Shown here piece after piece: positions 20,090-28,656 of a DNA stretch of 64,000 nt. The DNA is from Aureimonas jatrophae (GTDB lineage Bacteria; Pseudomonadota; Alphaproteobacteria; Rhizobiales; Rhizobiaceae). The notes under the pieces are model-generated. The model made no database searches. It was given only the letters and a program-made list of their open reading frames with translations, and was not told the DNA's origin. Both the position numbers and the translations under genes were made by a program. Position 1 is the stretch's first letter; every line of letters begins with the position of its first letter. The stretch is from assembly GCF_900104035.1 (NCBI RefSeq), contig NZ_FNIT01000008.1, forward strand, positions 124,001 to 188,000, in the 5' to 3' direction.

Positions 20090-21748
20090 ATGCATCCGTG
20101 GCTCGCTCACTATCCGCCCGGCATGCCGCACGAACTGGGACCCTTGCCCTATGCGTCGCTCGCCGCGCTGATGGAGGAGGCGTTCCAGCGCTACGCCGAT
20201 CGTCCGGCCTTCCGGTTCATGGGCGCGACGATGACGTATCGTGAACTCGACCGGGCGTCGGCCCGCTTTGCGGGATACCTGCAGGGCCTGGGACTGCAGC
20301 GCGGCGACCGCGTCGCGTTGATGATGCCGAACGTCTTCCAGTACCCGGTGGCCGTGGCGGCGGTGGCGCGGGCGGGGCTCGTCTGCGTCAACACCAACCC
20401 GCTCTACACCCCGCGCGAGCTGGCCCATCAGTTGAGGGACTCCGGGGCGCGCGCGATCGTCATCCTCGAAAACATGGCCCATACGCTGGAGGCCTGCCGG
20501 GCGGAGGTGCCGGTCGAGCATGTGGTGGTGACGGGCGTCGGCGACATGCTGCCCGGGTTGAAGGGACATGTCGTCAACTTCGTTCTGCGTCACGTCAAGA
20601 AGGCCGTTCCCCGCTTCCATCTGGCGGGCGCCGTGCGATGGCGTTCGGCGATGGCCCGGGAGCATGGGTTCCAGCCCGTCGAGATCACGCTCGAGGATCC
20701 CGCCGCCCTGCAGTACACGGGTGGCACGACCGGAACCGCCAAGGGCGCCATCCTCAGCCATCGCAACGTCGTGGCCAACGCGTTGCAGTCCGAACTCTGG
20801 AACCGGCCGGCGACCCAGCGGATCCCGGACGGCGAGCAGGTCATGACGGTCTGTGCCCTGCCGCTCTACCATATCTTCGGTTTCACGGTGAACATGATGC
20901 TGTCGATCCGCATGGGCGGCTGCAACATCCTGATCCCGAACCCGCGCGACATTCCCGCCGTCATCAAGGAGCTGAAGCGCGGACGCTTCCACCTCTTCCC
21001 GGCGGTGAACACCCTGTTCGGAGCCATCGCCCGTCATCCCGACGCCAAGACCGTCGATTGGTCTCACCTCCGCCTGTCGGTCGGCGGCGGCATGGCCGTG
21101 CAGGCCGCGACGGCCCGTCTCTGGCTCGAAACCACGGGGTCGCCGATCTGCGAGGGATACGGCCTGTCGGAAACCTCGCCGTCCGCCAGCTGCAATCTCG
21201 TGACCTCGACGGAGTTCACCGGCACGATCGGTCTGCCGCTGCCCTCGACGGTGTTTCGGATCATCGACGAGGCCGACCGGGAGTTGCCCTTCGGCGAGCC
21301 GGGCGAGATCGCCATCGCGGGACCGCAGGTCACGAAGGGCTACTGGAACCGGCCCGAGGAGACGCGGGGAGCCTTCACGGCCGACGGCTTCTTCCGCACG
21401 GGCGATATCGGGATCATGGACGCCCGCGGCTTCGTACGGATCGTCGATCGCAAGAAGGACATGATCAACGTCTCGGGCTTCAACGTCTATCCCAACGAGA
21501 TCGAGGACGTGGTGACGCGCATGCCGGGCATCGCCGAGGCGGCTGCGGTGGGGGTGGCGGACGAGGCTTCGGGAGAGGCGGTGCGCCTCTTCCTGGTGCG
21601 AAGCGATCCCTCGGTCGACGAGGCGGCCGTGCGCGCCTACTGCCGCGAGCGGCTGACCGGATACAAGCGTCCCCGCGATCTCGTGTTTCGCGAGGAACTG
21701 CCCAAGACCGGTGTCGGAAAGGTCCTGCGCCGGGCTCTGCGGGACTGA
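20090..21748 (+). CDS. Long-chain fatty acid-CoA ligase (AMP-binding enzyme)
   Basis: A 552-residue acyl-CoA synthetase of the FadD type that activates fatty acids through an acyl-adenylate. Motifs seen: the P-loop YTGGTTGTAKGA, the A5 motif GYGLSETSP, the hinge/A8 region DRKKDMINVSGFNVYP, and the catalytic Lys near the end in PKTGVGKVLRR. Length and motifs fit FadD; exact chain-length preference is unknown. The ATG has GGGAGG nine bases upstream. It stands alone, with a tRNA gene after it. Confidence 0.92.
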   Translation: MHPWLAHYPPGMPHELGPLPYASLAALMEEAFQRYADRPAFRFMGATMTYRELDRASARFAGYLQGLGLQRGDRVALMMPNVFQYPVAVAAVARAGLVCVNTNPLYTPRELAHQLRDSGARAIVILENMAHTLEACRAEVPVEHVVVTGVGDMLPGLKGHVVNFVLRHVKKAVPRFHLAGAVRWRSAMAREHGFQPVEITLEDPAALQYTGGTTGTAKGAILSHRNVVANALQSELWNRPATQRIPDGEQVMTVCALPLYHIFGFTVNMMLSIRMGGCNILIPNPRDIPAVIKELKRGRFHLFPAVNTLFGAIARHPDAKTVDWSHLRLSVGGGMAVQAATARLWLETTGSPICEGYGLSETSPSASCNLVTSTEFTGTIGLPLPSTVFRIIDEADRELPFGEPGEIAIAGPQVTKGYWNRPEETRGAFTADGFFRTGDIGIMDARGFVRIVDRKKDMINVSGFNVYPNEIEDVVTRMPGIAEAAAVGVADEASGEAVRLFLVRSDPSVDEAAVRAYCRERLTGYKRPRDLVFREELPKTGVGKVLRRALRD

Positions 21749-21867
21749 CGCCGGACCGGTGGCGGGAGGAACGGGGTTCGTCACAAAAACATCGCGAACG
21801 GCTCTTTCATTCCGCGAAGTCCTCGTCTATATCCCGCTCATCGACGGCCGAGGCGCCGCCGACATGG

Positions 21868-21944
<77 letters not shown>

Positions 21945-21946
21945 AC

Positions 21947-21992
21947 AAAGCCCTCTAGATCAGTCCTCTTGGCCTGATCTAGAGGGCTTTTT
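21947..21992 (+). terminator. Strong intrinsic terminator after tRNA-fMet
   Basis: A perfect 17-base inverted repeat (AAAGCCCTCTAGATCAG and its complement) around a 10-base loop, ending in a TTTTT run. It starts two bases after the tRNA CCA. Confidence 0.93.
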
Positions 21993-22352
21993 CGTACCGC
22001 TCGTGGCCTATGAGCATCCCGTTCGGCAACCGCTGTTCGTGGTTCCGATACCGGATCGCGACCCTGCAAACGTTGGTAGGGGAGCGGAATCCGAAGTTTC
22101 GCTCAGACCCGTCGCTGCTGGCTGGCCGTGATGGTTTCCATCCGGCGCGTCTCTGCTCCGTGCTTTCGTAGCGGCAGCACGGACCGCGCATCCCGTGCCC
22201 AACTTCCGCTTCCGCTGAGTCAGAGGCGGCCTCGTCTGATGGGACGGAAGCCGCCTGCCGACGGCGCAGCCATGGTGTCCGCCGTACCGCTTAAGAAGCA
22301 CCACGGACAGGCGGGGACGTCGCCACTTCGCCGCCGAGGGCCGGACGCGACC
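21993..22352. other. 360-base intergenic region, nothing recognised
   Basis: Lies between the tRNA terminator and the 3' end of the EthD-like gene. Short frames on the minus strand are unsupported by start sites or family resemblance. No RNA gene or clear repeat was seen. Confidence 0.4.
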
Positions 22353-23303
22353 CTAGAGCTTGCCCGTCATCAGGAGCCGGCGAACCTCGTCGGTGACCTG
22401 GTTGACGGCGCCGATCTGCTCGATGAGTTGAGCGGGGCGACTTCCACGCAGTCCTGCCAGGGTCAGCGTCTTGTCGCGCACATAGGTATAGACCCCACTC
22501 ACCGCGAAGCCCGTTGCGTAGGCAACGTCCCGGTCGAGATCTCGCGTTGCGGTCTGAAAGTTCGGCGAGGCGAAGAATTGCCGCCGCTCGAGCGGCGTCG
22601 CGAAGGCCAATTCCAGAACCGCTATCAGCTCACGCTCCGTGCTCACCTCGTGCCCGACATAGGGCGCCGGTGGGGCAGGCTTGGCGTTATCGTAGCGGTC
22701 CGGGAGATGCACGCGCACCTTCAACACGGCGGGTTCGACCGCCAGATCGCGCGCCAGCGCCTCGATGCGGGCTCCAAACGCCTCGGCGTCGGTGTGGGCC
22801 GCGCCGAAATGGACATGGATCCGGTCCAGTCCGTCGTCGCCATTGGGCACGGGATCCACTGAGCGATCCACGAGCGTTTGCGAGCCCTTTGGAAGGGCGT
22901 AGGCAACGGTCGCGGCGAACATGTTCTGCTCATCCGCGAACAGGATCGCGCAGGTGTCGTTGAAGAGCGTCTGGTCGTCCGCGGAGGCAAACCCGATCTC
23001 GACGCCCCCGTCGAGTTCGTAGTTGTCGAAGGTGCGGATCCCTTCGATCTCGGGCCAAAGGTGAGCGTCCTGCTCCCGATCGAAGTGAGCCTGAACGTAC
23101 CAGCCGAGACCGGGGATGCGCGAGCACAGCGGACCATGCACGTCGCGCCAGTAGGTCGCGAAGAGGTCGTGGGGCACGCGGTCGCGGCGTAATACCGTGG
23201 TGTAGGTGTTGATCGCGATGGTGCGATCGCGCTCGGCGAAGTTCGCGGCGGTGGAGAGGGTCGGCAACGGCGTATCCTTGGCTTGAAGCGAGACGGGGCG
23301 CAT
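22353..23303 (-). CDS. EthD-like (dimeric alpha/beta barrel) protein of unknown function
   Basis: A 316-residue cytoplasmic protein. The N-terminal part (about 25-120) has an EthD-type ferredoxin-like domain (LFATYWRDVHGPLCSRIPG). The second half (about 165-300) looks like another alpha/beta-barrel unit (HVHFGAA, YVGHEVSTERELIAVLEL). EthD proteins are small accessory or ring-cleaving helpers in ether, polyketide and aromatic degradation. The gene follows the PRISE reductase by 32 bases on the same strand and is probably its operon partner. Start chosen at the ATG at 23303. Confidence 0.6.
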   Translation of the reverse strand: MRPVSLQAKDTPLPTLSTAANFAERDRTIAINTYTTVLRRDRVPHDLFATYWRDVHGPLCSRIPGLGWYVQAHFDREQDAHLWPEIEGIRTFDNYELDGGVEIGFASADDQTLFNDTCAILFADEQNMFAATVAYALPKGSQTLVDRSVDPVPNGDDGLDRIHVHFGAAHTDAEAFGARIEALARDLAVEPAVLKVRVHLPDRYDNAKPAPPAPYVGHEVSTERELIAVLELAFATPLERRQFFASPNFQTATRDLDRDVAYATGFAVSGVYTYVRDKTLTLAGLRGSRPAQLIEQIGAVNQVTDEVRRLLMTGKL

Positions 23304-23335
23304 CCATCCCGTTGTCTGGTGAGGTGCCTCGCCCG

Positions 23336-24397
23336 TCAGGGGATAAGGCGGTCGGTGCGCAGCTTGGCGAAGAGGTCGAAGAAGCTGTCGTCGGTGGGCT
23401 GGTAGTCGAGGAAGCCGAGCCGGCGCGACTTGCCCATGTCGGTGACGACCTCGAAGGGACGGCCAAGATCGGCATCCGTGTGCCAGGGCGAGGCGAGGCG
23501 CGACAGATCGGGCTCGGCCAGACCCTCGCGTGTCGCGATGCGGCGCCAAAGGGGCGCGTCGTCCCGCATCTGGTCCTCGAGCGGGCGCACCGTGCCGTCG
23601 AAGGGGGCGGGCTCGATCCCGAACCACTCGGCGATGCGGCCCCACATCCAGTTCCAACGGAAGACGTCGCCGTTGACGATGTTGAAGGCCTCGTCGGCGG
23701 CCGCAGGCGTTTCCGTCGCCCACAGGAGCTGGCGGGCGAGCTGGCGCGCGTCCGTCATGTCGGTGAGGCTCTTCCACTGCGCTTCCGAGCCCGGGAAGCG
23801 GAACGGGCGTCCCGTCTCGCGGCAGAGCGTGGCGTAGACCGCCAGCGTCGTGCCCATGTTCATGGCGTTGCCGACCGCCTGGCCGATCACCGTGTGCGGG
23901 CGGTGGACGCTCCAATGGAAGCCGTCGCGCGTTGCTGCCGCGAAGACCTCGTCCTCCTGCGCGTAGTAGAAGTTGTCGACCGGCAGGCGGCCCTGCGTCT
24001 CGCGGAACGGCGTCTCGGGCAGCTCGCCCTTTCCGTAGGCCTCGAAGGGTCCGAGATAGTGCTTGAGGCCCGTGACCAGCGCCACGTGGCGCGTCGTGCC
24101 ACCGGGCCGCAGCGCGTCGAGAAGGTGGCGCACCATGCCGGCGTTGACGCGGATGTTCTCGGCTTCCGTGGCCTGCCGGGCCCAGGTCGTGATGAACACC
24201 GCATCGGGCCGCACGTCGCGCAGCGCCTTTGTTGTGGCCGCGGCATCCTGCAGGTCGGCCGCCACCGGCAGGATGCCGTTCTGGCTGGCGGGGCGTCGGG
24301 CCAGACCCAGCACCCGCCAGCCCTGTTCGTTGAGAAGCGCGGCGGTCGCGCTGCCCACGATGCCGCTGGCACCCACCACGAGGGCTGTCTTGGTCAT
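23336..24397 (-). CDS. PRISE-type NAD(P)-dependent reductase (SDR superfamily)
   Basis: A 353-residue short-chain dehydrogenase/reductase. The Rossmann motif GASGIVG is at 9-15. Instead of the usual YxxxK it has the features of the progesterone-5beta-reductase/iridoid synthase-like (PRISE) group: GLKHYLGPF at 110-118 (with the catalytic Lys) and NFYYAQED at 142-149 (with the catalytic Tyr). That group reduces the C=C bond of enones with NADPH. The substrate here is unknown. The ATG at 24397 fits the family start; upstream frame extension lacks similarity. It is divergent from an HxlR regulator 122 bases away. Confidence 0.83.
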   Translation of the reverse strand: MTKTALVVGASGIVGSATAALLNEQGWRVLGLARRPASQNGILPVAADLQDAAATTKALRDVRPDAVFITTWARQATEAENIRVNAGMVRHLLDALRPGGTTRHVALVTGLKHYLGPFEAYGKGELPETPFRETQGRLPVDNFYYAQEDEVFAAATRDGFHWSVHRPHTVIGQAVGNAMNMGTTLAVYATLCRETGRPFRFPGSEAQWKSLTDMTDARQLARQLLWATETPAAADEAFNIVNGDVFRWNWMWGRIAEWFGIEPAPFDGTVRPLEDQMRDDAPLWRRIATREGLAEPDLSRLASPWHTDADLGRPFEVVTDMGKSRRLGFLDYQPTDDSFFDLFAKLRTDRLIP

Positions 24398-24519
24398 GCT
24401 GTCCGTCTCCGTCCGGGTTCGGCTGTGTTTGGGGCCGCGTTCCGCCCGAGCTAGGCAGCCCGGACGCCGGCGGCTAGACGGAACCGAATGGGGACATAGG
24501 CACCCGGAGGTATCCACTC

Positions 24520-24930
24520 ATGCGACCCGGAACGCCCGACGAGGCGTGGCGCGAGGACTGCGCGCCGCGCCGCGTTCTCGAACTCTTCGCCACCAAGTGG
24601 ACGAGCATGGTGCTCCACACGCTCCATGCGCGGCATGCAGGCGCGGCGCGCACCGGCGTCCTGCAGCGCTCGCTGCCCGGCATCTCCAAGAAGATGCTGA
24701 CGCAGACGCTGCGCGAGATGGAGGCGAGCGGGCTCGTGACGCGCCACGTCGCGGGCACCGTGCCGCCGGCGGTCGAGTACCGGCTGACGGCGCTGGGCAC
24801 GCGCTTCGTCGAGCCGGTCGAGTGGCTCTACCGCTGGGGCCGCCTCAACGCCGACGCGCTGGACGCCCTGCGCGAGCGCACAACCTCGCGACGGCGCGGG
24901 ACGGAGGCGGCGGAACCGATTCAGTCCTAG
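24520..24930 (+). CDS. HxlR-family transcriptional regulator
   Basis: A 136-residue winged-helix DNA-binding protein with the HxlR core: an N-terminal Cys (DCAPRRVLELFATKWT), LQRSLPGISKKMLTQTLREME as recognition region, and the wing VPPAVEYRLTALG. Several HxlR proteins sense electrophiles or redox state through the N-terminal Cys. It is divergent from the PRISE/EthD pair and very probably controls it. Its 3' end overlaps the convergent quiC-like gene by four bases. Confidence 0.88.
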   Translation: MRPGTPDEAWREDCAPRRVLELFATKWTSMVLHTLHARHAGAARTGVLQRSLPGISKKMLTQTLREMEASGLVTRHVAGTVPPAVEYRLTALGTRFVEPVEWLYRWGRLNADALDALRERTTSRRRGTEAAEPIQS

Positions 24931-26819
24931 ACGGCCGGCAGACCTTCCGGTCTCATCCTGGCCTGTGTGGCCAGACGGATCGGCGCGTTGGCGGCGCCCA
25001 GGCCCTTGTACCCACGGCGCTCGACGATCTCGAAGAAGAAGCCGCCGGGCAGAGCGTCGAGATAGAGCTGGAAATAGGCGCCCTCGTCGTCGCGGTCGTA
25101 GAGAATGCCGTATTCGCGCAGGGCCGCCATCGTCTCGTCGGCAAGGTCGAAGCGGGCCTCGAGGTCGTCGTAGTAGTTCTGGGGAATGGCCAGGAGCGGC
25201 ATGCCGTTTGTCTTGAGGGCCGCGGCGGTGGCGAGGATGTCGCTGGTGGCAAAGGCGACGTGCTGGACCCCGGGGCCGACGAACTGGCGCACGAAGCGCG
25301 CCGACTGGGTGCGCGAGGACTGCGAGGCGTTGAGCACGATGCGCAAACTGCGATCGGCATTCTCGATCACATGGCTGCGCACGAGGCCGCCCGGGTCGGC
25401 CACCTCGACGCCGGGCAAAGGCTCGAGGTCGAAGATCGAGCGGTAGAAGAGCGTCCAGGACAGGATATCCTCGGTTCGCACGGTCTGCGCGAGGTGGTCG
25501 ACCCGTTCGAGCCTGATGCCATCATGGGTGTTCCAGCCGGGGTGCAACTGAAAGTCGCGTTCCCATTGCCGGTCCCGAGCCTCGCCCTCCGGCACGAGGT
25601 AGAGAAGGCTGCCCCCCACACCCGCCAGCGCGCCGAGCGCCAGCTCGCCCGCCCCGACCGGAGGGCGGACGACGTCGGCGACGAGACCCTTGGCGCGTGT
25701 TTCGGCCGCGTCCGTATCGGCCATCGCCAAGCCGATCGCGCACAGGCTCGTGCCGTGCAGGACATAGGAGGAGTGGGCGAGCCCTTCCGTTTCGCGGTTG
25801 ATCACGATGCGAAGGGCTCCTTGCGCGTAGAGCTCGACCTCTTTGGTGCGATGCCGGCCCGCATGCTGGAAGCCCAGCCCCTCGATCAGGGTCGACAGGG
25901 CGGGTGCCGAGGCGGCGTCGGTCGCGAACTCCAGGAACGAGACGCCCGTCGTGGGGGCGGGCGGGGGGAGAGGCTGCCGCTCGGATGGCCCCTTCACCGC
26001 GCGTCCCTCGCGCTTCAACCGGTCCATCGTGAAGATCAGCGAGCGACGCCCGTCCACCGCTGTCTGACGTGCGGAACCTGCGCGGAACTCGTCGTTGAAG
26101 ATTTCCAGCGAGTAGTAGCCCTCGTAGCCCGTCGCCTCGACGGCGGCCATGAAGTCGGCGACGGCCAGATCGCCTTGACCCAGCATGGCGCGATAATGCC
26201 GGCTCCAGGAGAGGGGGTCGAGGTCGAGCTTCGGCGCGTCGGCCATCTGGACGATCGCGATCTTGTCGCGCGGAATGGAGCAGATCGTGGTGGGATCGAT
26301 GCCGCGCGCCAGCGTGTGGAAGGAGTCGAGAATGAGCCCGACCGCCGGATGATCGGCCCGGCGCACGATCTCCCAGGCGTCGCGGTGGTCGTGGACGAAA
26401 CGGCCCCAGGCCAGCGCCTCGTAGCCGACGCGAACGCCCATCGAGCGAGCCAGATCGCCGAGTTGTCGCAGATCGTCGGCCGCTCGGTCGATGCCTCCCT
26501 GCGCCAGCGGCGACACGCTCGAGCAGATCAGGATGAGGTCGGTGCCGAGCTCGTTCATCGTGTCGAACTTGCGCCGCGCGCGCTCGAAGGCACGAGACCG
26601 CTGGGGCTCGGGCAGACCCTCGAAGTCGCGAAAGGGCTGGAACAACGAGATCTCCAATCCCGCGTCGCGCACCATGCGCCCGACGTCCCGCGCGCTCCGG
26701 TCGAACGCCAGGAAGTCGTTCTCGAAGATCTCCACCGCACCAAAGCCGGCCGCCGCAATGGCCGTAAGCTTCTCGGACAGATCGCCCGACAGGGATACCG
26801 TCGCTATCGAGGTCTTCAT
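24927..26819 (-). CDS. 3-dehydroshikimate dehydratase fused to a VOC (HPPD-like) module
   Basis: A 630-residue two-part enzyme. Residues about 1-275 form a xylose-isomerase-like TIM barrel (start KTSIATVSLSG, metal-ligand regions YEALAW and GLILDSFH, and YSLEIFNDEF) as in dehydroshikimate dehydratases that make protocatechuate. Residues about 290-620 contain two VOC units resembling 4-hydroxyphenylpyruvate dioxygenase (LERVDHLAQTV, VQHVAFATSDI, FFFEIVERRGYKGLG). This fusion is known for QuiC1-type enzymes of quinate/shikimate catabolism. It is the last gene of the TRAP operon. Whether the VOC part has its own activity is unclear. Confidence 0.87.
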   Translation of the reverse strand: MKTSIATVSLSGDLSEKLTAIAAAGFGAVEIFENDFLAFDRSARDVGRMVRDAGLEISLFQPFRDFEGLPEPQRSRAFERARRKFDTMNELGTDLILICSSVSPLAQGGIDRAADDLRQLGDLARSMGVRVGYEALAWGRFVHDHRDAWEIVRRADHPAVGLILDSFHTLARGIDPTTICSIPRDKIAIVQMADAPKLDLDPLSWSRHYRAMLGQGDLAVADFMAAVEATGYEGYYSLEIFNDEFRAGSARQTAVDGRRSLIFTMDRLKREGRAVKGPSERQPLPPPAPTTGVSFLEFATDAASAPALSTLIEGLGFQHAGRHRTKEVELYAQGALRIVINRETEGLAHSSYVLHGTSLCAIGLAMADTDAAETRAKGLVADVVRPPVGAGELALGALAGVGGSLLYLVPEGEARDRQWERDFQLHPGWNTHDGIRLERVDHLAQTVRTEDILSWTLFYRSIFDLEPLPGVEVADPGGLVRSHVIENADRSLRIVLNASQSSRTQSARFVRQFVGPGVQHVAFATSDILATAAALKTNGMPLLAIPQNYYDDLEARFDLADETMAALREYGILYDRDDEGAYFQLYLDALPGGFFFEIVERRGYKGLGAANAPIRLATQARMRPEGLPAV

Positions 26820-26867
26820 GGGGTGGTCTCCCGCCGGATCGGGTCGACGACGCTGCGCCGCATCAGG

Positions 26868-27698
26868 TCACACGAGAGCCAGGACACGGCTCGGACCGCC
26901 GGTCCCCCCGCGCACCTTGGGACCGGCGACCACGAGCATGGCGCCTGATGCGGGAAGGTCGTCCAGCCCGGCGATCGCCTCGACGCCCCAACGTCCGCTT
27001 CCGAGCCAGGCGTAATGGACCGGGAACGCGCCCGACGAGGCGAGGCCCGTATCGAGCGATAGCGTGTCGACCGCGATTCCCTTCACGTCGCGCTCGCGCA
27101 GGAGGAAGTCCGCCGCCTCGATGTGGAAGCCCGGCGTATGGTTGCGCCCGTCGGCGTCGCGGCCGGTGAAGCGGGGCTCGTCGAGCAGCGCGTGCCAGCC
27201 GGAGTTCATCGCGACGCAGCAACCATCCGGCAGGCGACCGTATCGCGCTTCCCAGCGGGCGATGTCGTCCGGCGTCAGGCTGGTGTCAGGATTTGCCGCC
27301 GCGCGCTCGCGGATATCGATGACCGCGAGCGGGACCACGAGGTCCGCGATCGGGATGAGGTCGACGCTCAGGCCGTCCTGCGAGAAATGGAGCGGCGCAT
27401 CCATGTGGGTGCCGGTATGCTCCATCAGCGTCCAGCGATGCAGGTTCACCTTGTCCTTGTCCCAGGTGACCGGCTTCTCCACCGTGAACCACCGCTCGCC
27501 GCTGAAGGTCGGGAAACCCTCGAACAGCGTGTGCGTGAGGTCGTGAACCGTGCTGAAGCGGTGTTCGGCCGCCGGAACGGGGGCCGCGAGCGAGGCGGAG
27601 GGCAAGGCCATGGCCGCACCCAGAGCAAAGCCGCTCCGCAGGACACCCCGGCGCGTGGCCTGGGCGCAGATCGAATGAAGGCATCCCGGAGGGCACAT
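26868..27698 (-). CDS. Cyclase-family (kynurenine formamidase-like) metal hydrolase with Tat signal
   Basis: A 276-residue protein with a twin-arginine leader (RRGVLRSGFALGAAMAL, RR at 16-17) and a cyclase-fold catalytic motif HTGTHMDAPLHF at 94-105, which binds zinc or manganese. The fold hydrolyses amides or lactones (N-formylkynurenine, isatin, aldonolactones). Export of a folded metal-loaded enzyme suits Tat. It sits between the dehydroshikimate dehydratase and the shikimate/quinate dehydrogenase, so a periplasmic lactone or ester of a cyclic acid is a possible substrate; this is inference. Confidence 0.82.
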   Translation of the reverse strand: MCPPGCLHSICAQATRRGVLRSGFALGAAMALPSASLAAPVPAAEHRFSTVHDLTHTLFEGFPTFSGERWFTVEKPVTWDKDKVNLHRWTLMEHTGTHMDAPLHFSQDGLSVDLIPIADLVVPLAVIDIRERAAANPDTSLTPDDIARWEARYGRLPDGCCVAMNSGWHALLDEPRFTGRDADGRNHTPGFHIEAADFLLRERDVKGIAVDTLSLDTGLASSGAFPVHYAWLGSGRWGVEAIAGLDDLPASGAMLVVAGPKVRGGTGGPSRVLALV

Positions 27699-27725
27699 GT
27701 CTGCAGTCTCCCTAAGTGCGTGGAT

Positions 27726-28583
27726 TCAGCGCGTTATGGTTTCGAAATGGGCCAGCATCCGCTCCGTGTCGGGCCTGATCCCGGTGAACAGTTCGAAGGC
27801 GCCGGCCGCCTGGAACACGGCCATGCCACCCCCATCCACGGTGCGGCAGCCGCGCGCGCGCGCCAGGCGCAGAAGCTCGGTCTCGAGCGGGAAGTAGACG
27901 ATCTCCGCCACGAAGTGCCGCGGTGCGATCAGCCTGGCGTCGAGCGGAAGGCCCGGATGGGCTGCGGTCCCCGTCGGGGTCGCGTGCACGAGGCCGTCTG
28001 CCTCGGACAGGGCGCCCTCAAGGTCATCGCCGACCTCGATGCGTCGGCCGGCAAAGGAGCGCGTCAGCCGCCGGGCCAGTTCGCCCGCCTTGTCCCGTTC
28101 GCGATCAAACAGCGAGAGGCGCTGCGTGCCGAGTTGCAGCAGCGCATGCGCGACGGCTGCCCCGGCGCCGCCCGCCCCGAGCTGCACGACGTGATCCAGG
28201 GTCGCGCCACTTAGCCTCCTGCGGAAGGCGTCTCGAAACCCCGAGCAGTCGGTGTTGTGTCCGATCCGCCGGCCCTCGCGCAGCACCACCGTATTGACGG
28301 CACCGAGCGCTTCCGCCTCCGGCGACAGGGCGTCGAGGTGAGGGATCACGGCCTGCTTGACGGGATGCGTGACGTTGACGCCTGCAAAGCCTTCCGCGGC
28401 CGCCTGATGCAGGAGCGAGGGCAGGGCGTCCGGGCCCCCTCGTTCGTCGAGGTCGAGCAGTCTGTAGCGCAGGTCGAGGCCGTTCGCGCGGCCCTCGGCC
28501 TCGTGCAGTGCCGGCGAGCGCGACAGCTGAATGCCGCTGCCGATCAGGCCGACCTGGAGCGTGCGCTGGGCGACGTCGAGCAT
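27726..28583 (-). CDS. Shikimate/quinate dehydrogenase (AroE/QsuD-like)
   Basis: A 285-residue NAD(P) oxidoreductase. The substrate-binding N-terminal domain has SRSP (21-24), NVTHPVK with catalytic Lys76, and NTD with catalytic Asp112. The cofactor domain has the glycine loop GAGGAGAAV. NVTHP rather than NVTxPFK and the catabolic neighbours suggest a quinate/shikimate dehydrogenase acting in degradation rather than biosynthetic AroE. It is preceded by a GC-rich hairpin after dctP. Confidence 0.85.
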   Translation of the reverse strand: MLDVAQRTLQVGLIGSGIQLSRSPALHEAEGRANGLDLRYRLLDLDERGGPDALPSLLHQAAAEGFAGVNVTHPVKQAVIPHLDALSPEAEALGAVNTVVLREGRRIGHNTDCSGFRDAFRRRLSGATLDHVVQLGAGGAGAAVAHALLQLGTQRLSLFDRERDKAGELARRLTRSFAGRRIEVGDDLEGALSEADGLVHATPTGTAAHPGLPLDARLIAPRHFVAEIVYFPLETELLRLARARGCRTVDGGGMAVFQAAGAFELFTGIRPDTERMLAHFETITR

Positions 28584-28611
28584 GGGAAGGCTGCCTTTCC
28601 AGACGAGAGGG

Positions 28612-28637
28612 GCGGCGCGCCGGTTGGGGCGCGCCGC
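28612..28637 (-). promoter_or_regulatory. Intercistronic RNA stem-loop between dctP and the dehydrogenase gene
   Basis: A perfect 10-base inverted repeat (GCGGCGCGCC and complement) with a six-base loop in the 73-base gap after dctP. No T-run follows, so it is unlikely to be a full terminator. Such hairpins after binding-protein genes commonly stabilise the upstream message and lower expression of the downstream enzymes. Confidence 0.55.
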
Positions 28638-28656
28638 GAACGGAACCGGCGACGGG

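Noticed and set aside
24063-26948. 961-codon open frame on the plus strand
   Set aside because: It runs antisense through the PRISE reductase and dehydroshikimate dehydratase genes, both of which have clear domain motifs.
27726-28583. Dehydrogenase as the biosynthetic aroE
   Set aside because: Catabolic neighbours, co-transcription with a TRAP importer and divergence at the NVTHP motif favour a degradative quinate/shikimate dehydrogenase, although the reaction chemistry is the same.
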